A stretch of DNA of 64,000 bases from Cladopsammia gracilis (GCA_022457155.1 JAJGOT010000003.1:922501-986500); one strand, 5' to 3'; positions 1 through 13,280 are shown, counted from the first letter of the stretch. The notes: generated from the letters alone by a model not told the origin. Numbers and translations are program-made.

Positions 1-1640
1 TATAACAACGAAATTCGATAATTCCTTTTCCAATTTTAACTCAGCGGAGTTCCTCGACAGGAAAGGGGAAAAGCAGTGTACGTGAATGAAATCGTGTACG
101 CGGGAAGTACACAGGAACAACAAACATGTTATGCGCGGAAACCAATTAATGCGTTGAAATTAGCGGTTCACCATAACATTTCATGTCTGAGTCTGTATTA
201 AGAGATCGATATTCCGTGAAAACTGCCGAATCTAAAAGTGAACACTTTGCAACTATGCCCGCGTATAGACTGCATTTGAGACCACAAAATTTAGTCTCGG
301 CGATTTACGCTTGGCACTGTGGAACGGTTTTGAAAGCGTTTACACTTCCAATATTTTCTGAAATGTTCTATATACCATTCGTGAGGGCTTTGGAGACAGC
401 GAAACACCTTGAAAAGAAATTACGTCTATTTAAGCAATCGGAACAACAATGGCCTCAACAACAACAACGAACGTAATAAAATATATATATGTTTTTACAT
501 GTTGTGGAAGATAAAATAACTTCGTTAAAATGAAGTGTATGCAGATCGTAGAATTGCTTTTTGAATATTTCGATCCAAAAAATGAAAGTTTTGATATTTC
601 ATCCACATACTCAAAATTAAGAACGATAATAAACAGCATCACACGAACTGAGTACCTTCGGTAGCTTTGCATTTGAATGGCCACAGTCTTAAGATTTTAT
701 CCATGGACTAAAAGAGTTAAAACCTTCTTGAAAAGAAAAACACAATAGCAGGAACAGGAAAGTACTTCTCGATGGCTTCAGCATTTGATAGATATATCTA
801 GCAATCTCTACTCATCCGGCTTTATCTTTTTCAATATGAGTCTTAACTTCTTTAATGGTATCTCTTTGCATAATGGATTTCTATGATATTTGTATACCGA
901 CAGCTTAACTTTACCTTTCAAAATAGGCGTAGCTTTATACGCACTCCAAATTAGATTTGAGTTACATGTATTTTTATTTGAGAATGGTGATCTTAATTTT
1001 AGTCCATGGGACATATCATTACTTTAGATTGACATGGATGGCTGGGTTATTTTCCTGAAATAAATATTAATCCTTTTTATGTCCAAAATGTCTCGTGACA
1101 ACTAAGTTTCTAACTTTTCCTCAGTTATTATGAAGAAAATATTTCATTGCAAATGGGAAATATATACAAAGAGAATTTTCGCTTTGCCTGCCGATCTTGG
1201 AGGGTCATAAAGAGTGAAAGCCCTTTTGCTAATCAGAAGGGAAAACAGTTCTTGTTCTAAGATATTGTTACCCAAATTGTAAGCTTGAAATACTAACTAA
1301 ATACTCAAACTTTTAATGATCTCTTGCCATGCCAGACCCCTTGTTAAATCAGTCGTCCACAAAACGTCGATGAAAACCAAACCATTCAGTTTCAGCTATT
1401 GTCATAGTTTTTTGTGTGGGTGTGTGTTATTTTGGGTCAAAGCTGCACTAAAATTAAAACTAAGTGCATTTTTCTCATTCACCGGCAAATTGCTCGTAAA
1501 ACACCAAGAATGGATTTAATTCTCCAAGGAAGCCGATCAAACCACGCAACGATTTTTAGCAATTTCTTCAATTTCTTTAATAGCAAGCTACTATAGTGTT
1601 TGACAAAAACAGCTGCTTGTCATTAACAAATCAGTCTCAC
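1..1640. other. Intron or 3' flank of Tbx4/5, no exon recognised
   Basis: No T-box sequence was recognised here on the minus strand, so the remaining exons are probably further left. Degenerate copies of the 106-bp repeat lie at about 595-790. The rest is AT-rich without visible coding structure. Confidence 0.5.
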
Positions 1641-1793
1641 CCTCGGGTTTTGATAGGCAGTTACTCCCATGAATTGTGTTTCTGGAAAGATAAAGGTGTA
1701 AAAAGATCCCTTTCTCAGGCCATAAGGGCTGTAGTCCTTTGCTGGGATGATGTGAACGCGCGGTTGGTACTTGTGCATTGAGTTAAGGATAAC
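1641..1793 (-). CDS. TBX4/5: Tbx4/5 coding exon 4 (T-box)
   Basis: Acceptor CTCTATAG|GTTATC at 1793 and donor AGG|GTGAGA after 1641. 153 nt, 51 codons, phase 0 at both ends. It encodes [15 protein letters not shown] and [14 protein letters not shown], the standard T-box block that follows the KLTNN exon. It is separated from exon 3 by a 6.7-kb intron. Confidence 0.9.
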
Positions 1794-4700
1794 CTATAGA
1801 GAAAAAGAACATTGCAAATGAAATAAAATCATTTCCAATAATGGTCAAGATCAAAATGCGAAAATTTCCAACATTTGTAAAAAGAAAACAGCACCACAGG
1901 AAAGCACTGCTCACTAGCTTTCCATATGTGAATTCTCACACTGGACGATTTCATCCACCCACTCAAAAGTTAGAACCACCTTGTACAGCATAATAAACAG
2001 TGCCATAGGACAGTACTGCTCAATAGCTTTCATTTGAATGGTCACATTGGACGATTTCATCCACCGACTCAAATGTTAGAACCACCTTGTACAGCATAAT
2101 AAACAGTACCATAGAAAAGTACTGTTCAATACCTTTCATTTGAATGGTTACGCTATTGGATAAATCGTCTTGAAAGACTTATAAGTTAGAACCACCTTGT
2201 ACACATGATAAACAGCACCACAGAAAAGTACTGCTCAATAGCTTTCATTTGAAAAATCACACTTTAGGATTTCATGAACAGTCTCAAAAGTTGGAACCAT
2301 CCTGTAAAAGCAAAAAAAAAAAACAACAACAGAAAAGTACTGTGCGCTTTTATTTCCATCACCATCTTGTACAGCATAATAGACAGCATCACATTTAAAT
2401 GGGATAGGAAAGGTTTTAAATCGGTCAAATTCAACTGAATTCGTGTTATATAGCAACGTTTTATGCCTACAAGGAACAGATATGTAAGTGCAAGGTTTAA
2501 ACGGCTGAAACGGCCGGGATATGAAAGGTTTTAAACGGGTCAAATTCAACTGAATTCGTGTTATATAGCAACGTTATATGCCCATAAAGAACAGATATGT
2601 ACTGAGTGCAAAGACTAAAAGACAAACTGAAAAGACATAAGCCTTCAAGGTTATTGAAGTGAATTAGGTTTTACCAGGCAGCTGCTGACGAAGCATAAAT
2701 TTGCTTTGAAGATTTAGTGAATTTCTTAAAAGAACGTTTGTTAGTTTTGTTATGTTTAATTTGATGATAAAAATGAATGAAGTCTAGACGCGACAATTTA
2801 TTTTTGGCATAAAATGGTTGAGTCAATATTTACGTTATGGAAAGAGGATTTCAATTTTCAGTTTTGATATCCGTTACATTTATCAGCTACATTCCTCGAC
2901 GTTTCCTCTTCAAATTTTGTTTTGTATAAATTCTTAAAGTATTGTCTGGTAAACTGTTTCATTCTTAAGACCACCCAATTTTAAAACTGCCGTAAAAACA
3001 ACATCTACTAAATGGTTAGGAGCTAGCAAACAACGAGGAATATTTAGGAAAATGCTTGGGATGGCATTGTACTGTTTTTCCATATCATTTTAGGAAAGTT
3101 TAAAAGGGGCTATGTCATGGCATTTTTTGTCTTTGTCTCAGACTGTGCTAGAATTAAAACTGAGCATCCTAGTTTTAAACACAAAAAATGCTCTTAGAAC
3201 ACCAACAAAAGATATCAAGTAAATTCTTGTAGAAAGAATAAGCCATTATCAGTTTTTAGCAAATTTTCCAAAACACATTGAACAAAACATGAAAATATTG
3301 GCCAATTTTTTCAAGCTGTAATCCATTTCCATCCTGGCCATGTGTAGTCAGAGACACTTGTTTGTAGTTTCATTATACTCGTAAAGCAATTTTAAACAAA
3401 ACTGGATCATTATATTTGTGTTTCCACTGATATAAATATGTCTTTTAGATTTTTAAAATAACACTAAACATGGTGACATGGCCCCTTTAAGAAAACCTAT
3501 TATATAGTTTAACCCTTTAACTCCCAAGAGTGCCAAATACCAAAATACAAGAAAAATCCCAAATTTCATTTTGTAAAATAATGAAAAACAAATGGTACCA
3601 TGCAAAAGTACTACCGAAGAGGTTTCATTTGAATGGTTACACCATAGGATTTCATCAACAGACTCAAAAGTTAGAACAAATGGTACCATGCAAAAGTACT
3701 GCTGAAGAGGTTTCATTTGAATGGTCACACCATAGGATTTCATCAACAGACTCAAAAGTTACAACAAATGGTGCCATGCAAAAGTACTGCCGAAGAGGTT
3801 TCATTTGAATGGTCACACCATAGGATTTCATCAACAGACTCAAAAGTTACAACAAATGGTGCCATGCAAAAGTACTGCCGAAGAGGTTTCATTTGAATGG
3901 TCACACCATAGGATTTCATCAACAGACTCAAAAGTTACAACAAATGGTACCATGTAAAAGTACTGCTGGAGAGGTTTCATTTGAATGGTCACACCATAGG
4001 ATTTCATCCACAGACTCAAAAGTCAGAACAAATGGTACCATGCAAAAGTACTGCTGGAGAGGTTTCATTTGAATGGTCACACCATAGGATTTCATCCACA
4101 GACTAAAAAGTTGGAACTACATAAAATGTCTCTATAACTGACTCTGGAAGTGGAAGGGTTAATATTTTCGGTTCTTTTAGCTGAATGTTTCAACAACAGA
4201 AAATTTTAGGGAAAGGAATCTTTTATCCCGGATTCACGAGCTGCCCTTTCCTTTCCGAAAATCTTAGTTGACCTTATTTCCCACCCAAAATGACCTTTTT
4301 ACAGGGGCGTAGCTAGGATTTTTCAAAGGGGGGTCACACTGTGTTACAACCAGGGTACTCACCAGATTGTCATGTCGACATCCACACTATGTTTTACTTT
4401 ATTTCACAAAGGGGGTCACGGGCACTCCCCCCCCCCCCCCCCCCAGCAGCATGATAAACAGCGCCATGCGAGAGCGTGAAAGCACTGCCAGGTAGCTTTT
4501 ACTTCAAAAAGTTGCTAAAATCTCGAATATTGTCCACAGGCCTCAAAATTTAGAACAATGTTTTCGAAGATTTAAGTCTGTGGATTAAAGGGTGGCTCTG
4601 AAAAACTGGATAATATAAACCTAAACAATCTGCCTTTAGCCTGCGTTGTCTTCTAAAATGCTTAGGTAGAAAATACTTCAGGCTGGAATGTTTTATTTTC

Positions 4701-7700
4701 CAGCAAACTCAGACCACCCCCTCAGACTACAGCACTTGAACAAACCGGAGACAAATTTTGTCCTTGTCACAACAGTTTCGTTTCGTCGCAGCATGAGAAG
4801 GTCGATAAAACAGATAATAGTAAGACATATATTTTTAACTATATTAGGGATAAAGATGTATATAGGCTTCCTTCCAAAACAACAAAATAGACTTTCTATT
4901 AGTTTTTCTGTCTTTCTTAAAATCATTCTCCATCTCTGAAAGAACCAGGGGTACAGTTTAGCTGTGATTTATCACAATTAGTCACTGTTAGTCATTATAG
5001 TTTAAACCCTTCTGATCGTTTTATCTCCTACGCCAATCACAATTTACCCTCATTGTTCCAGCTATTGTGCTCTCTAAGTGATGATTTTCATTTCGAAGTT
5101 AAAAGCTTTCACAATCACTTAGGAGAGGCGGAGTAAATCAGCCCCCAAATCACTTGTTAATATCGTATCGGCTGTGGCTATTGTGGAGTTGTTTACATTG
5201 TTTTGGAGATAAGAAACCCAGAACTTGAAAAACATTCGCCTAATGTTCTCTCCAAGTCCTTGGTTTGATGCCGTGCAGATCCGAAAACTTTCAATTTAGC
5301 GCATACAAAGAAGACAACGCTAATGAACTTTTTCTTCATTCACAGAGCGTTCTAATCGTTGTTTGGAACAAGAAATCTATTTTTAAAGCTCTTTGGTGTT
5401 ACAACAAAAGCAATTAAGTCTTTTGTTCGTATTCTACGTATTTCAATGACCTTCGCGTCAATCAGTTGAGATGTCCAAACAAATGCCTCATTTTTGACAG
5501 CCAAAAAAAATTGAGCTTTCCGTGTCCTAAGCCAAAAATGGACTCAAGTTTATGAACACGTTGTTATAAATTATCAGATCCTTGGAAATCTTTATATCTC
5601 TATTAGTTAATTCCAGTTACTAAAACTCATTTTCTTCTTCTTAAAGAATAAGTTGTCACATAGTTTTGCAGTGCACCAGTTTGTTCGCTTATAGTATCTT
5701 CCCCTTCACAGTCATATGTTCTATAAACGCCTTGGAAATAAATTTAATTTAGTTTAATATCCAATTTACAGCAATTCTTTGTCGAGCTTGAAATGAAAGT
5801 TTCCTTCGTTCAGTTTAAGATCTAAAGATACGCAGTTTCATTTTCATTTTGCGAATTTTCCTACTGGTACGAAACTTGGCTCTGTTTATATATATCATGT
5901 TTGCCACTTGGTAAAGCTATGTTAAAGCCCAGTGGAAGTTAGAATACATAAGAAGACATGCGCTTTGTGTCTTGAACTTTGTTAAAACTGAATAAAACCG
6001 AGATCGTTGGATTTGCAGTCTGCTGTCTACCTCAAACCTATCACTTTCTCGAACATTTTTTTTTTGTCCCTTGAGCGTTTGGAATTGCATGGTCTACTGT
6101 ATAGAAAACAAAATGGGTTCTTTAATTACAAAGTAATAACCTTCGATCGGCAAACTAAATGGGATCCAAAGTTTCTACTTCAACATTGCTAACATTTCTT
6201 GTTGTGAGCACGAAACAAAAAAACATCATTCTAAACGCTGTCACAACAAATTTGTAAGGTTGATAAAAAAAAAGAAAATACGATCTAAATACTAGAAACT
6301 ATTCTCCAACCTCTTGAGATGTATAATCATTGTGGTTCTTTCCTTTGATTCTGTGGTTCAGTTTGACCATATAAATGTAAGCTCAGTTAGTAGTACTTTT
6401 CTATGGTTCTGGTACTTTGTTTTGAAATACGAAGGTTGAGAATTTGTCCGAACTTGTCCACTATCATATTGAGTGTTCATAGAATAGAGTCCCCAAGCGA
6501 GATGTGTAAGCTGAATGCTATGTAAGAAAAGCCTCGTTTGCATGAGTATCACCAGGATACGGAAAGTTGTTCGGAAGGCCTTGAGTCATCTTAAAAATTC
6601 GTAAGAATGTCGCCATCGAAAAATTTAAGGCCTTTTGTTTTCGGAGGGATACAAAAGTCGGGACTGTCTAAGTCTAAGCATGTCCCCAAATTTGTCTGTC
6701 TATATATCTCTACTGGGAATATACGATGTAAAATGTTCTAACGTTTCGTCATTCTACAGATCTTTCTATAAATTTAACATTTTACATCGTATATTCTAGA
6801 GATATATAGACAGACAAATTTGGGGACATGCAGTGCTTACACTTAGACAGAGCCCAAAAGTCGTTTTGGGTAGCAAAAAGGTCAGCTTGGATTTTCGGGA
6901 AGGTGAAAGCAATTAGTCATTCGGGAGACAAGATGCCTTTCCCTGAAAAATTGTCTGCTGCTGAAATATTCAGCTAAAAGAATCGAAAAGCTCAAACTGT
7001 ATAAGCTTTCACCCAGTTTCTTTTAAAGGCAACAAAATGATATGGAAAAACATCACAACACCATTCCAAGCGTTTTCCTGCACATTTCTGGTTGGGTTCC
7101 CTCGTATCACTTAATAACTCGTACACAGAAAATCGTCTGTTGGTTTAGGCTTCATTTTCGTTTCTACTTTGGCGATTCTCAAAGGAGTCAGTGTAAAATA
7201 TTACGACTTGAGAACAGTAATTTGAAATATCCGAGAAGATTAAGTGCCTTTGTAACAAACGAAAATGAAACATTAAGATAGATTTGCGAGGTAGTGATAA
7301 AACACAAAATTCATAGATATATTATTCCTCGTCCCTTTACATTTAGAAATCTCTTCTTGTTATTTTTTTTTATAATTTAATTTGAGCTCCTAGTATCCCA
7401 GTTTAAAATCTCTAGCCTCTAAGAATGGAGGTAAATATTTGAGAGACAGAATTCTTAGAAATCATCTTCTTGTCCTTGTCTTAGAAATCTAGATAAATTT
7501 TAACAGCGACAAGTGTATAGAGTTCCGATCGAAGTAAACTTGACATGGAATTTAATTTAGGAAGAGAGGTAAATTTTCATTCTTTTACCCTTGAATTTAG
7601 AAACCTACTTGACTCCTTCTTACAACACAAAGATTTAAAGCTGAGCTCCCAAAGCCGCCCTTTTAAATGTTCGATTCTTAAAGACGAGACTCATTCAGTT

Positions 7701-10371
7701 CTACAAATTAAAGAAAATGTCGCATTCAAGCACGCAAGAGCCCTTTTCAAAAGCTAGAGACTTTGATAACCAAGGAAAATTCGAAGGGTACAAATTCCAT
7801 AGATATTAGTTTTACGTTTGAATTTAGAAATCTGAACTGAATCTTACAAAGTTTAATTTAGTTCTCAAGACCAACATTTAATACTTCGAAATTTTGGCAG
7901 CCAAGTGTATTTCGGAAAGAAATCAAAATCATTAGCTGTCTCAGCCGTCTATCATCCCCTTGCCCTTGACTTGATAATAAACTCGCCAGTCTACCTCATT
8001 CTTACCAACCAAAGAATCTTTAATTGAACTACCAAGACTCAGAAATGTCAGGCGAGTTTGAGAAAATTTTGCAGTTGCTTGTAAAAACCTTGCTGAAATC
8101 TTGACACTTAGTTGATACCCATGGTAAATTTAGGAAAGATAACATTCGTACATCTATATCATTTCTTTGCCAAACCATAAGTCTAGCCTCATTCTTACCT
8201 TAAACGAAAATTTAGCTTGAGCTTCCTACACCCCCTTTTAAAATATCAAGGTCGAGAACCAAGGAAAACATAGAATTTATAGAGCTTTTCTTTTCCCTTG
8301 ACTTAAAATCTGTACTCGTCAAGACTCAGTGAAGACTCCACCCTGTCGAGACTTTCAGAAAACCACGGTAAATGTAGAAAAACCAAACTCACAGACGTCA
8401 TCCTTTAGTCCTTGAATTTTTAAAGAGAGAAAGCAATCAAGAAGAAGAATAGAAGAGAAAGAAAAGAACATAGCCGAGGATGGTCGCGGAGATGGACATA
8501 AGCTAACTTACGTGTCCCACTTGATCCATGTGATTGTTTGTCAGTTTCATCTTCTGAAACGAAACGACTTGCCTCATCCACTGAGAACCCGTTCCCGGCG
8601 AATCTGGGTGAACAAAGATTCTTGTTGGCATCAAGGGCTCTGCCTTGCCGGTCACGGACCACTCTGAATTGTGAAACTTGTATCTGTTGTCGTCCGCGGG
8701 AATGAGGTCCAAAACCAACACGTATTCCTCTTTAGGATTTAAGCCGCTTATATTGACCCTGATCACGGGAAACATGCGTCTGTTGACGGAAAACGTAAAA
8801 AATTGTTTTGCTGAAAAATTCTCTGAGTGGGGTAAAGTTGAGGTGGACTTACTTGTGCTATTTTGCAACATTCGTGTTTCTATTTTCCGTGGAAGATCTC
8901 TTTTACCAATCGATTTTACGGAAATATCGTTTTGGCAAGAAGCACGAAATGGTTTAGTATCGCTGTGAACAGGTCAAAAATGGATTTTGAAATTATCTGG
9001 GACTGTAATAAAAAGGGAAAATTTAAGTAAAATTGCGTCCACTGCCATGTCGTAATCTACTCTTTCGCCGACTCAATCGCGTGGAATGGTGACAATTTTT
9101 ATTTTCCGGCGTTTTGATATATTTTCAACACGGCACGAACCGAAACAAATATTTTTATAATCTGTGAAGTATCTTCGAAATGGGTCCTAGAAAGTTAAGG
9201 AACGGCGCCTTGCTAATAGAAGAGGTATGATTATAAACACTTTGTTAGAACGCTTTGGGAGAGTTTGACAGCCATGTAAATCGAGTGAAGTTAAATGATG
9301 GCTGTTGAAATGTGAAGTCTTATCGCACATGTACTTTGCGACAGTGCTGTCAAAGTTTACAAGTATAATTACATGTGTTTGTTTGTCTCGACCTCCCATT
9401 ACTGATTCGACCTGTCCTTAACGTTGAGGAGAGGAATTCGAACGACAACGAAGGTTTAACCTTAAACTCCTTAGATTGCTTAGGTGAGAATTTGCCGGCA
9501 ATATTTGTAAAATTTCCGCTTGAGAAACGAACAGCATCACAGAGAAGTGCTGCTCAATAGCTTTTTCGTCAACAGCCATAAATGTTAGAACAAATAATAT
9601 ATGAGCCAAGGTTTGCCTCTGGCAGTTAAAAGAGCTTTACAAAGAATTGCGGTGGTAAATGGCCGTAATTACGGAAAATCTGTGTCTGCCCACTGTTTTA
9701 AATCCTCGAGAATCTTTTTACATTGTGGTATATCGGAAATATCAATGCATGTAAACACTAGTACTCTTGAGGTTCTGGATCTTACCGTCCCGTTTTGGTG
9801 ATAATCATTTCAGTTCCTATCTCATGAAACTTGTCCCAGAGGTCTTTATTCTCGAGTTCCACTTCAATGCTGTCGGATATGAGCTGGCCGTGCGGGAGAG
9901 ATGAAGAGAAACCAAACGCCATAGTGTGTATTTGAGAATATCCCGAGTGAACCGTTTGGCTGGGGAGCGTAGAAGAACCGTGAATGTCCTCGTAAAAGTT
10001 GGAAGGCCGGCTGTACGACATGAGCGAGTCAACGTGACGATCTGGCGGAAAGAGAAATCACAAAAATACCGCGGTGTAAGTGCATGTGACTCTGGGCATG
10101 TTTGAGGTCTGACGGACCATTGTAATGCAACTCAAGGAAGCCGACGCTTCGTTACAATTTCCATTACGTCAATCGACAAACACACAACGTATAGGAAGCG
10201 GGATGTTCGGAGCTTAGCGAGGCAGACATGAGACAGATTACAGAGGGAGAGGAAAAATTTTTACTCACCAAAGTCAAAATCTTGTCCCTGAAGCATGGAG
10301 CTGGTGCAGCCAAGAGAAAAGCCGGCACGTGGAGGTAACTGTCCTTCTGGGCTTTCAACGGATGTCATCAT
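1641..10371 (-). CDS. TBX4/5: Tbx4/5-type T-box transcription factor, 5' four coding exons (3' end outside window)
   Basis: Sequence-specific DNA-binding transcription factor acting in the nucleus. Four coding exons (10371-10269, 10041-9786, 8779-8512, 1793-1641) join in compatible phase to 260 codons. Residues 1 to about 86 are a low-complexity N-terminus; the T-box starts near residue 87 ([17 protein letters not shown]) and is still open at residue 260. Subfamily calls rest on [34 protein letters not shown] and [10 protein letters not shown], which fit Tbx4/5 better than Tbx2/3, Tbx1 or Tbx15/18/22. The exon with the expected [16 protein letters not shown] end of the T-box was not found between 1 and 1640, so it probably lies beyond the left edge. 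The start is the first ATG in the frame of exon 1; upstream in-frame sequence is open but has no ATG, so an extra 5' exon remains possible. The neighbour upstream is Tbx2/3 in the same orientation. T-box identity is secure; the Tbx4/5 subclass is likely. Confidence 0.85.
1889..2310. repeat. 106-bp repeat array, about four diverged units
   Basis: Tandem units containing AGCTTTCATTTGAATGG, a TTTCATCCAC-GACTCAAAAG block and TTGTACAGCATAATAAACAG. Lies in the long Tbx4/5 intron, forward orientation. Confidence 0.8.
2401..2613. repeat. Two-copy direct duplication, period about 115 bp
   Basis: Two near-identical copies (2401-2496 and 2516-2613) sharing CAAATTCAACTGAATTCGTG and AACAGATATGTA. Only a few differences separate them. 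Confidence 0.75.
3509..4162. mobile_element. TTAA-flanked inverted-repeat element with a six-unit 88-bp array (piggyBac-like MITE)
   Basis: Left end TTAACCCTTTAACTCCC at 3509; right end, read on the minus strand from 4162, TTAACCCTTCCACTTCC. The ends are imperfect inverted repeats of about 24 bp starting with CCCTT next to TTAA, as in the piggyBac group. The body is a tandem array of about 88-bp units around TTTCATTTGAATGGTCACAC, six copies (starts near 3627, 3711, 3799, 3887, 3976, 4066). It has no transposase. Confidence 0.75.
4302..4560. mobile_element. Fragments: CAGGGGCGTAGCTAGG element end, poly-C tract, 106-bp repeat piece
   Basis: CAGGGGCGTAGCTAGG near 4303 resembles the terminal sequence of a common CAGGGGCG-type short element. 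It runs into a poly-C tract (about 4427-4444) and then a degenerate piece of the 106-bp repeat. No matching second end was found. Confidence 0.45.
4600..6650. other. Tbx4/5 intron sequence, nothing recognised
   Basis: AT-rich, with only short chance reading frames and no repeat or motif I could name. Confidence 0.5.
6660..6855. mobile_element. Foldback hairpin element
   Basis: Arms 6660-6738 and 6776-6855 are near-perfect inverted repeats (for example CATGTCCCCAAATTTGTCTG and its complement) around a loop of about 37 bp. Outer ends share GGGACTGTCTAAGT-like sequence with a small gap. It is probably a short non-autonomous DNA transposon. Confidence 0.7.
6860..8511. other. Tbx4/5 intron sequence up to exon 3
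   Basis: AT-rich, no named repeat or motif. Phrases such as 'ttgaatttagaaa' recur between 7590 and 8420, suggesting weak, degenerate internal repetition. Confidence 0.4.
8512..8779 (-). CDS. TBX4/5: Tbx4/5 coding exon 3 (T-box core)
   Basis: Acceptor TCAACAG|ACGCATG at 8779 and donor CAC|GTAAGT after 8512. 268 nt, starting in phase 2 and ending in phase 0. It encodes [15 protein letters not shown], the DNRYKFHN block, VHPDSPGTG and KLTNN. The equivalent Tbx2/3 exon (32925-33192) has the same length and phases. Confidence 0.92.
8780..9785. other. Tbx4/5 intron between exons 3 and 2
   Basis: No coding sequence seen. A diverged 106-bp repeat piece lies near 9525-9600 (ACAGCATCACAGAGAAGTGC, then CTGCTCAATAGCTTT). 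Confidence 0.55.
9786..10041 (-). CDS. TBX4/5: Tbx4/5 coding exon 2 (start of T-box)
   Basis: Acceptor CCGCCAG|AT at 10041 and donor CG|GTAAGA after 9786. 256 nt: 2 bases complete a split Asp, then 84 codons, then 2 bases of a split Arg. It carries the first T-box segment [18 protein letters not shown] and IITKTG. Confidence 0.85.
10269..10371 (-). CDS. TBX4/5: Tbx4/5 coding exon 1
   Basis: Starts at ATG ATG ACA at 10371 and ends with donor G|GTGAGT at 10268, leaving phase 1. It encodes 34 residues (begins [10 protein letters not shown], ends DFDF) plus one base. The open frame continues upstream without ATG, with several possible acceptors, so the true first exon could be longer or spliced. 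Confidence 0.65.
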
Positions 10372-12950
10372 CGCATACGAAAAACTAAACAGCTCTTGAA
10401 GGTTTTGTGTACCAAATGCAAAGCCACAGCAAGCTATTCCTGTGTTATATTGACCTGCGAACTTGCTGTCCAGCAAATGAAGAGGCCAAATCAATCAGCC
10501 TTTAAAATGTCTGGCTATTATGGTTTGGCTCGCGACCCCGGCGTGACTCAGTTCAAACACATAAACAGCGCCGCGGAGCTTGAGAGTAAAGTTTTGCTGT
10601 TGCAATCAATCATTAAACGATTTTATTTATACGCCATAGAGACATAATGTCGCTCGCTAGTGGACATTCATAAATCACTTAGGCGTTCTGCTCAATTACT
10701 GTAATGAATCTATTAAAGCGTTTATTGGACGAACAGCTGTCAAATACCCATCAAAGTTGTCTTTGGATAGCAATAAGCAGTGACGTTTTTGTCATTTCCT
10801 GTTCGCCTTTAAATAGCCATTGTGTAGACAATCAATTTGCCGTGTGAAGGAGGCGGACTTGGACAGCCCATAACAACGAACATTACACCAAAATTATCCA
10901 AGAAAGAATTACTTGGATATTTTGCTTTGAAAAGAGAATTACACATTGAATTTGAATGATAATAGAGGGTTACTCGAGCGCGCACACGACACAATACAAA
11001 AGCGAATTTACAAGCTCAACATAACCAAGTATTTCCGGATCTGTAGAAGCTCACAAATTCTGACAGATGAGAAAATTCAACGAGTCCTCTGGGAAAACGT
11101 CCATGCCTGAAATAAAGAGAAAAGAAAACAACGATCTTTCAATTTGTTTTGTACTCAAATTGAAAAGAATGCACTCGACCACAATGTTTTGTGTAACCAG
11201 GTTGACACGGCTATTGTCTCTTGTCAGCTTTGAAAAACTAATCAGTAAAACAGCATGGATTCAAAGCAATTTTGTACTCAGAAGATAAATCAGACTCTTT
11301 TGGATAATTTGCTGGAAAACAAATTACATGAAATTTGTGGGAAAATGCAAGAACGCACACGAGAACTTGATTTTACGCGTCTGATTGCAACATGCCTATT
11401 TTTACAATTGTTGCGCTAAACAAACAGATACCTCGCGTCTCACGTAGACAACTTCAATGCACTAAAATGAAATTTTCAGAATCCAAAGCTAATCCATTTT
11501 ATTTACAAAGGTCAATAATAACCACAACAACAAATTGAGAATTTTTTAGCTTTGTTTCACCTTGTGTGAATTCAACGCACCATGTTTGAAATGTTAATTA
11601 TGGATCAGTACCCGCAATTTTTATAACCTACGTGGCTTGGAGCGCGCAAGTCTAATTTCGTCATGTTATCAGAGAAATGTCGAAAAAAAAAATGAAAGAT
11701 TATTTTCGTGCCGCTTTAAAACCACTAAGGAAAACAGACAATAAAAGATGTTTAAAAATAAAATAAACCTACCTCGTAGTCATTTCCACAGGTTGAGTGA
11801 AGGTGTACTATTTTCTTCCGTCTGTAAAACTACGTGGGCGTTCTTTCCTGTTGTGTTGAATCGTAAGCCAGCTTCGTTTGTCCAGTCTTCTTAAACTATG
11901 TTTCAAAGCCCGGCAGACAACCATTAAAAAAGTAACTTCTATGTAGAAGCCGTTTAATTGAATCTGTAAAAGAATAATTGCTTTCAAACCACCGCAGTTG
12001 TTTCGTTGTGTTAACAGCTGGCTAAAGGTGGGAGTGAATTGGAATTAAGAACCTTTTGCAAGCTAAAAGCTTTTAACAGATTACTGACAAGAAGAAACTG
12101 AAAACGGGCTTGAGATAATGCGAATACCGGTTTCAAAACTTTAATCCATCGATCGTTATTTGTTGATCTTGGTCAGTATCATCTCGTAAAACACCGAACT
12201 GTTAATTGCTTTTTCGAACCTTTAAAAATAGTAAACTAATCGGTTATTTTCGCCTGGTCAGCTCGTGAGTGAGTTGCGGGATTGCAGTGAGATGCAAAAT
12301 AGTATATTCCAATATTCTGCAATCCCGCTTAAGTCGTGCTTTATTATTTATGTACGGAAGTGATGCAATGAACTTTTTTGGTTTTGTATCGTTTATGATC
12401 TTTTTGTTTGTTGTTTTGTGGCGTACGATTTTGTCTAAATTACCTTTTGACGGAAGCCAAGGTGATCATCAAAATGTTTGTCATTTTTTCTATCCATTGT
12501 GATACAATTTCTTTGTTGGTGGAAGGCGAAAGTTGTGTGCAGCTTACACTCGGTCACGAGGCAATCGAAATGTTTTGAGTAGGAACCAAACGCGGATAGT
12601 CAAGAGTACGACAAGTGGGTCAGGGTCGATGCTATCATTCATTATGTAATGAAGCATGAAGTAGTAAAGATGATAACAGAAAAAAAGAGAATTAAAATTG
12701 TATCAGCAATCCACGTTTTACAAATTCATGTTTTACAAATCCACGTTTTACAAATCCAATCCAGTCCAGTCCAGTCGGGGTATAACCCGGTCTTTATTTT
12801 ACAATATGCCTTTATCTATGTTACTTTAGTGCGGTTGTAGGGCACGTACGCGTCAAGATTTAAGAATCGGTTGGCAAGGGGTTAAAGAGTGATTATCCAA
12901 TTATATAAACCTTTTAATTTTATTTCTCTTGGTCAAGTTCAAACTTGAAA
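10372..12950. other. Upstream flank of Tbx4/5
   Basis: Should contain the 5' UTR and promoter of Tbx4/5, but no TATA box or other decisive motif was seen. AT-rich, with short runs such as a triple TTTTACAAAT-CA repeat near 12715-12755. Confidence 0.4.
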
Positions 12951-12954
12951 AACT

Positions 12955-13280
12955 AAACTACTGATCAGTAGCTTTCATTTGAAAAGTCCGCACACTTTAG
13001 GATTTTATCCAAAGCTTCAAAAGTTCGAACCACCTTGTAAAGCATACTGGAATAAACAGTACCAACAGCGAAATATTCCTAATAGTTTCATTTAAATGGT
13101 TACACTTTATGATTTCATCCACATACTCAAAAGCAAGAACCACCTTATACAGCATAATAAACAGTACCACAGGAGAATAGTCTGGATAGCTTTCATTTGA
13201 ATTTTCACAAAGTTTAGGATTTCATCCGCAGATTCAAAAGTTCGAACCACCTTGTGATGCATAAATAAACAGCAGCATGC
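12955..13280. repeat. 106-bp repeat array, about three diverged units
   Basis: Forward copies with AGCTTTCATTTGAA, AGGATTTTATCC and GAACCACCTTGTA-AGCATA blocks. Intergenic between the two T-box genes. Confidence 0.7.

Noticed and set aside
10372..10494. Extension of Tbx4/5 exon 1 upstream to 10494
   Set aside because: The frame is open but its first codon there is TTG, not ATG; the first ATG in frame is at 10371.
11768..11810. Possible upstream Tbx4/5 exon with donor CGAG|GTAGGT
   Set aside because: Only a donor-like match; no acceptor pairing, frame or conservation could be shown.
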